From Deltaproteobacteria bacterium (lineage in GTDB: Bacteria; Desulfobacterota; Desulfuromonadia; Desulfuromonadales; BM103), in NCBI GenBank assembly GCA_024636155.1, contig JAGXHM010000110.1, positions 1-33,320 of the forward strand: a stretch of DNA of 33,320 bases, written 5' to 3'. This document shows positions 33,241 to 33,320 of the stretch, piece by piece. Position 1 is the stretch's first letter, and every line of letters begins with the position of its first letter. Under the pieces are notes generated by a model. That model did no database searches and had not been told where the DNA came from. It saw only the letters and a list, made by a program, of their open reading frames with translations. Made by a program: the position numbers and the translations under genes.

Positions 33241-33320
33241 AATTAATGCTTCATTACCAGCGAGGTATTCGGGGGTAACGAAACATTTACAAAACGCGAT
33301 AAACCCTTTTCTGCTCTGCC

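Overview
The window looks like part of a chromosome from an anaerobic, respiring deltaproteobacterium, most likely Desulfuromonadia (relatives of Desulfuromonas, Geobacter and Pelobacter). The signs are a Rieske/cytochrome b/pentahaem cytochrome c operon, a small 2[4Fe-4S] ferredoxin, a metV-metF pair, a split glycine decarboxylase, separate pta and ackA genes, an MJ0042/DUF3426 protein, NtrC-type regulators and an outer-membrane porin. The taxonomic call is an inference from gene content; no database was searched.

Layout. 1-1995 (minus): aroG (DAHP synthase), whose stop codon overlaps by one base the start of a gene running off the left edge. Hand translation of that gene gives the HgcA mercury-methylation corrinoid protein with its NVWCAAGK cap-helix motif. 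2092-3494 (plus): yggT, a DivIVA-domain gene and a DUF167 gene. 3552-6020: an FmdB-type zinc ribbon, rsgA and folD. 6238-12207: metV, metF and the complete glycine cleavage set gcvT, gcvH, gcvPA and gcvPB. 12292-13206 (minus): a TonB-like protein. 13377-15746: pta and ackA, convergent on a shared bidirectional terminator. 16035-16205: a ferredoxin. 16291-18551 (minus): hpt and an acidic MJ0042/DUF3426 membrane protein. 18693-19379: an exported DUF1573 protein. 19551-21895: a bc-type quinol-oxidising complex. 21988-22908 (minus): a metallo-beta-lactamase-fold protein that lacks its second metal site. 23014-23090: tRNA-Arg(CCG), followed by about 1.1 kb with no gene I can support. 24242-33204 (all minus): an accessory-looking stretch with a PCYCGC-type exported protein, a small exported protein with two internal repeats, two sigma-54 response regulators with a shortened PII-like protein between them, an exported FG-GAP/VCBS-type protein and a porin.

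How the genes fit together. FolD, MetV/MetF and the glycine cleavage system interconvert methylene-, methenyl- and methyl-tetrahydrofolate and feed or drain glycine. Methyl-THF is also considered the source of the methyl group that HgcA passes to Hg(II), so the left half of the window holds both a C1-methyl supply and a methyl-using corrinoid protein. Pta, AckA, ferredoxin and the bc complex fit an acetate-oxidising or acetate-forming respiratory lifestyle. The right end looks like an envelope and regulatory island. A good sigma-54 promoter sits just upstream of the second regulator; no partner sensor kinase is present.

Main points for follow-up: HgcA with four evenly spaced CC pairs in its N-terminal tail and a start overlapping aroG; the PII-like protein with shortened T- and B-loops beside sigma-54 activators; the MBL protein without Zn2 ligands; the exported repeat protein ending in CKGC; and a putative 27-codon leader ORF overlapping the metV start.
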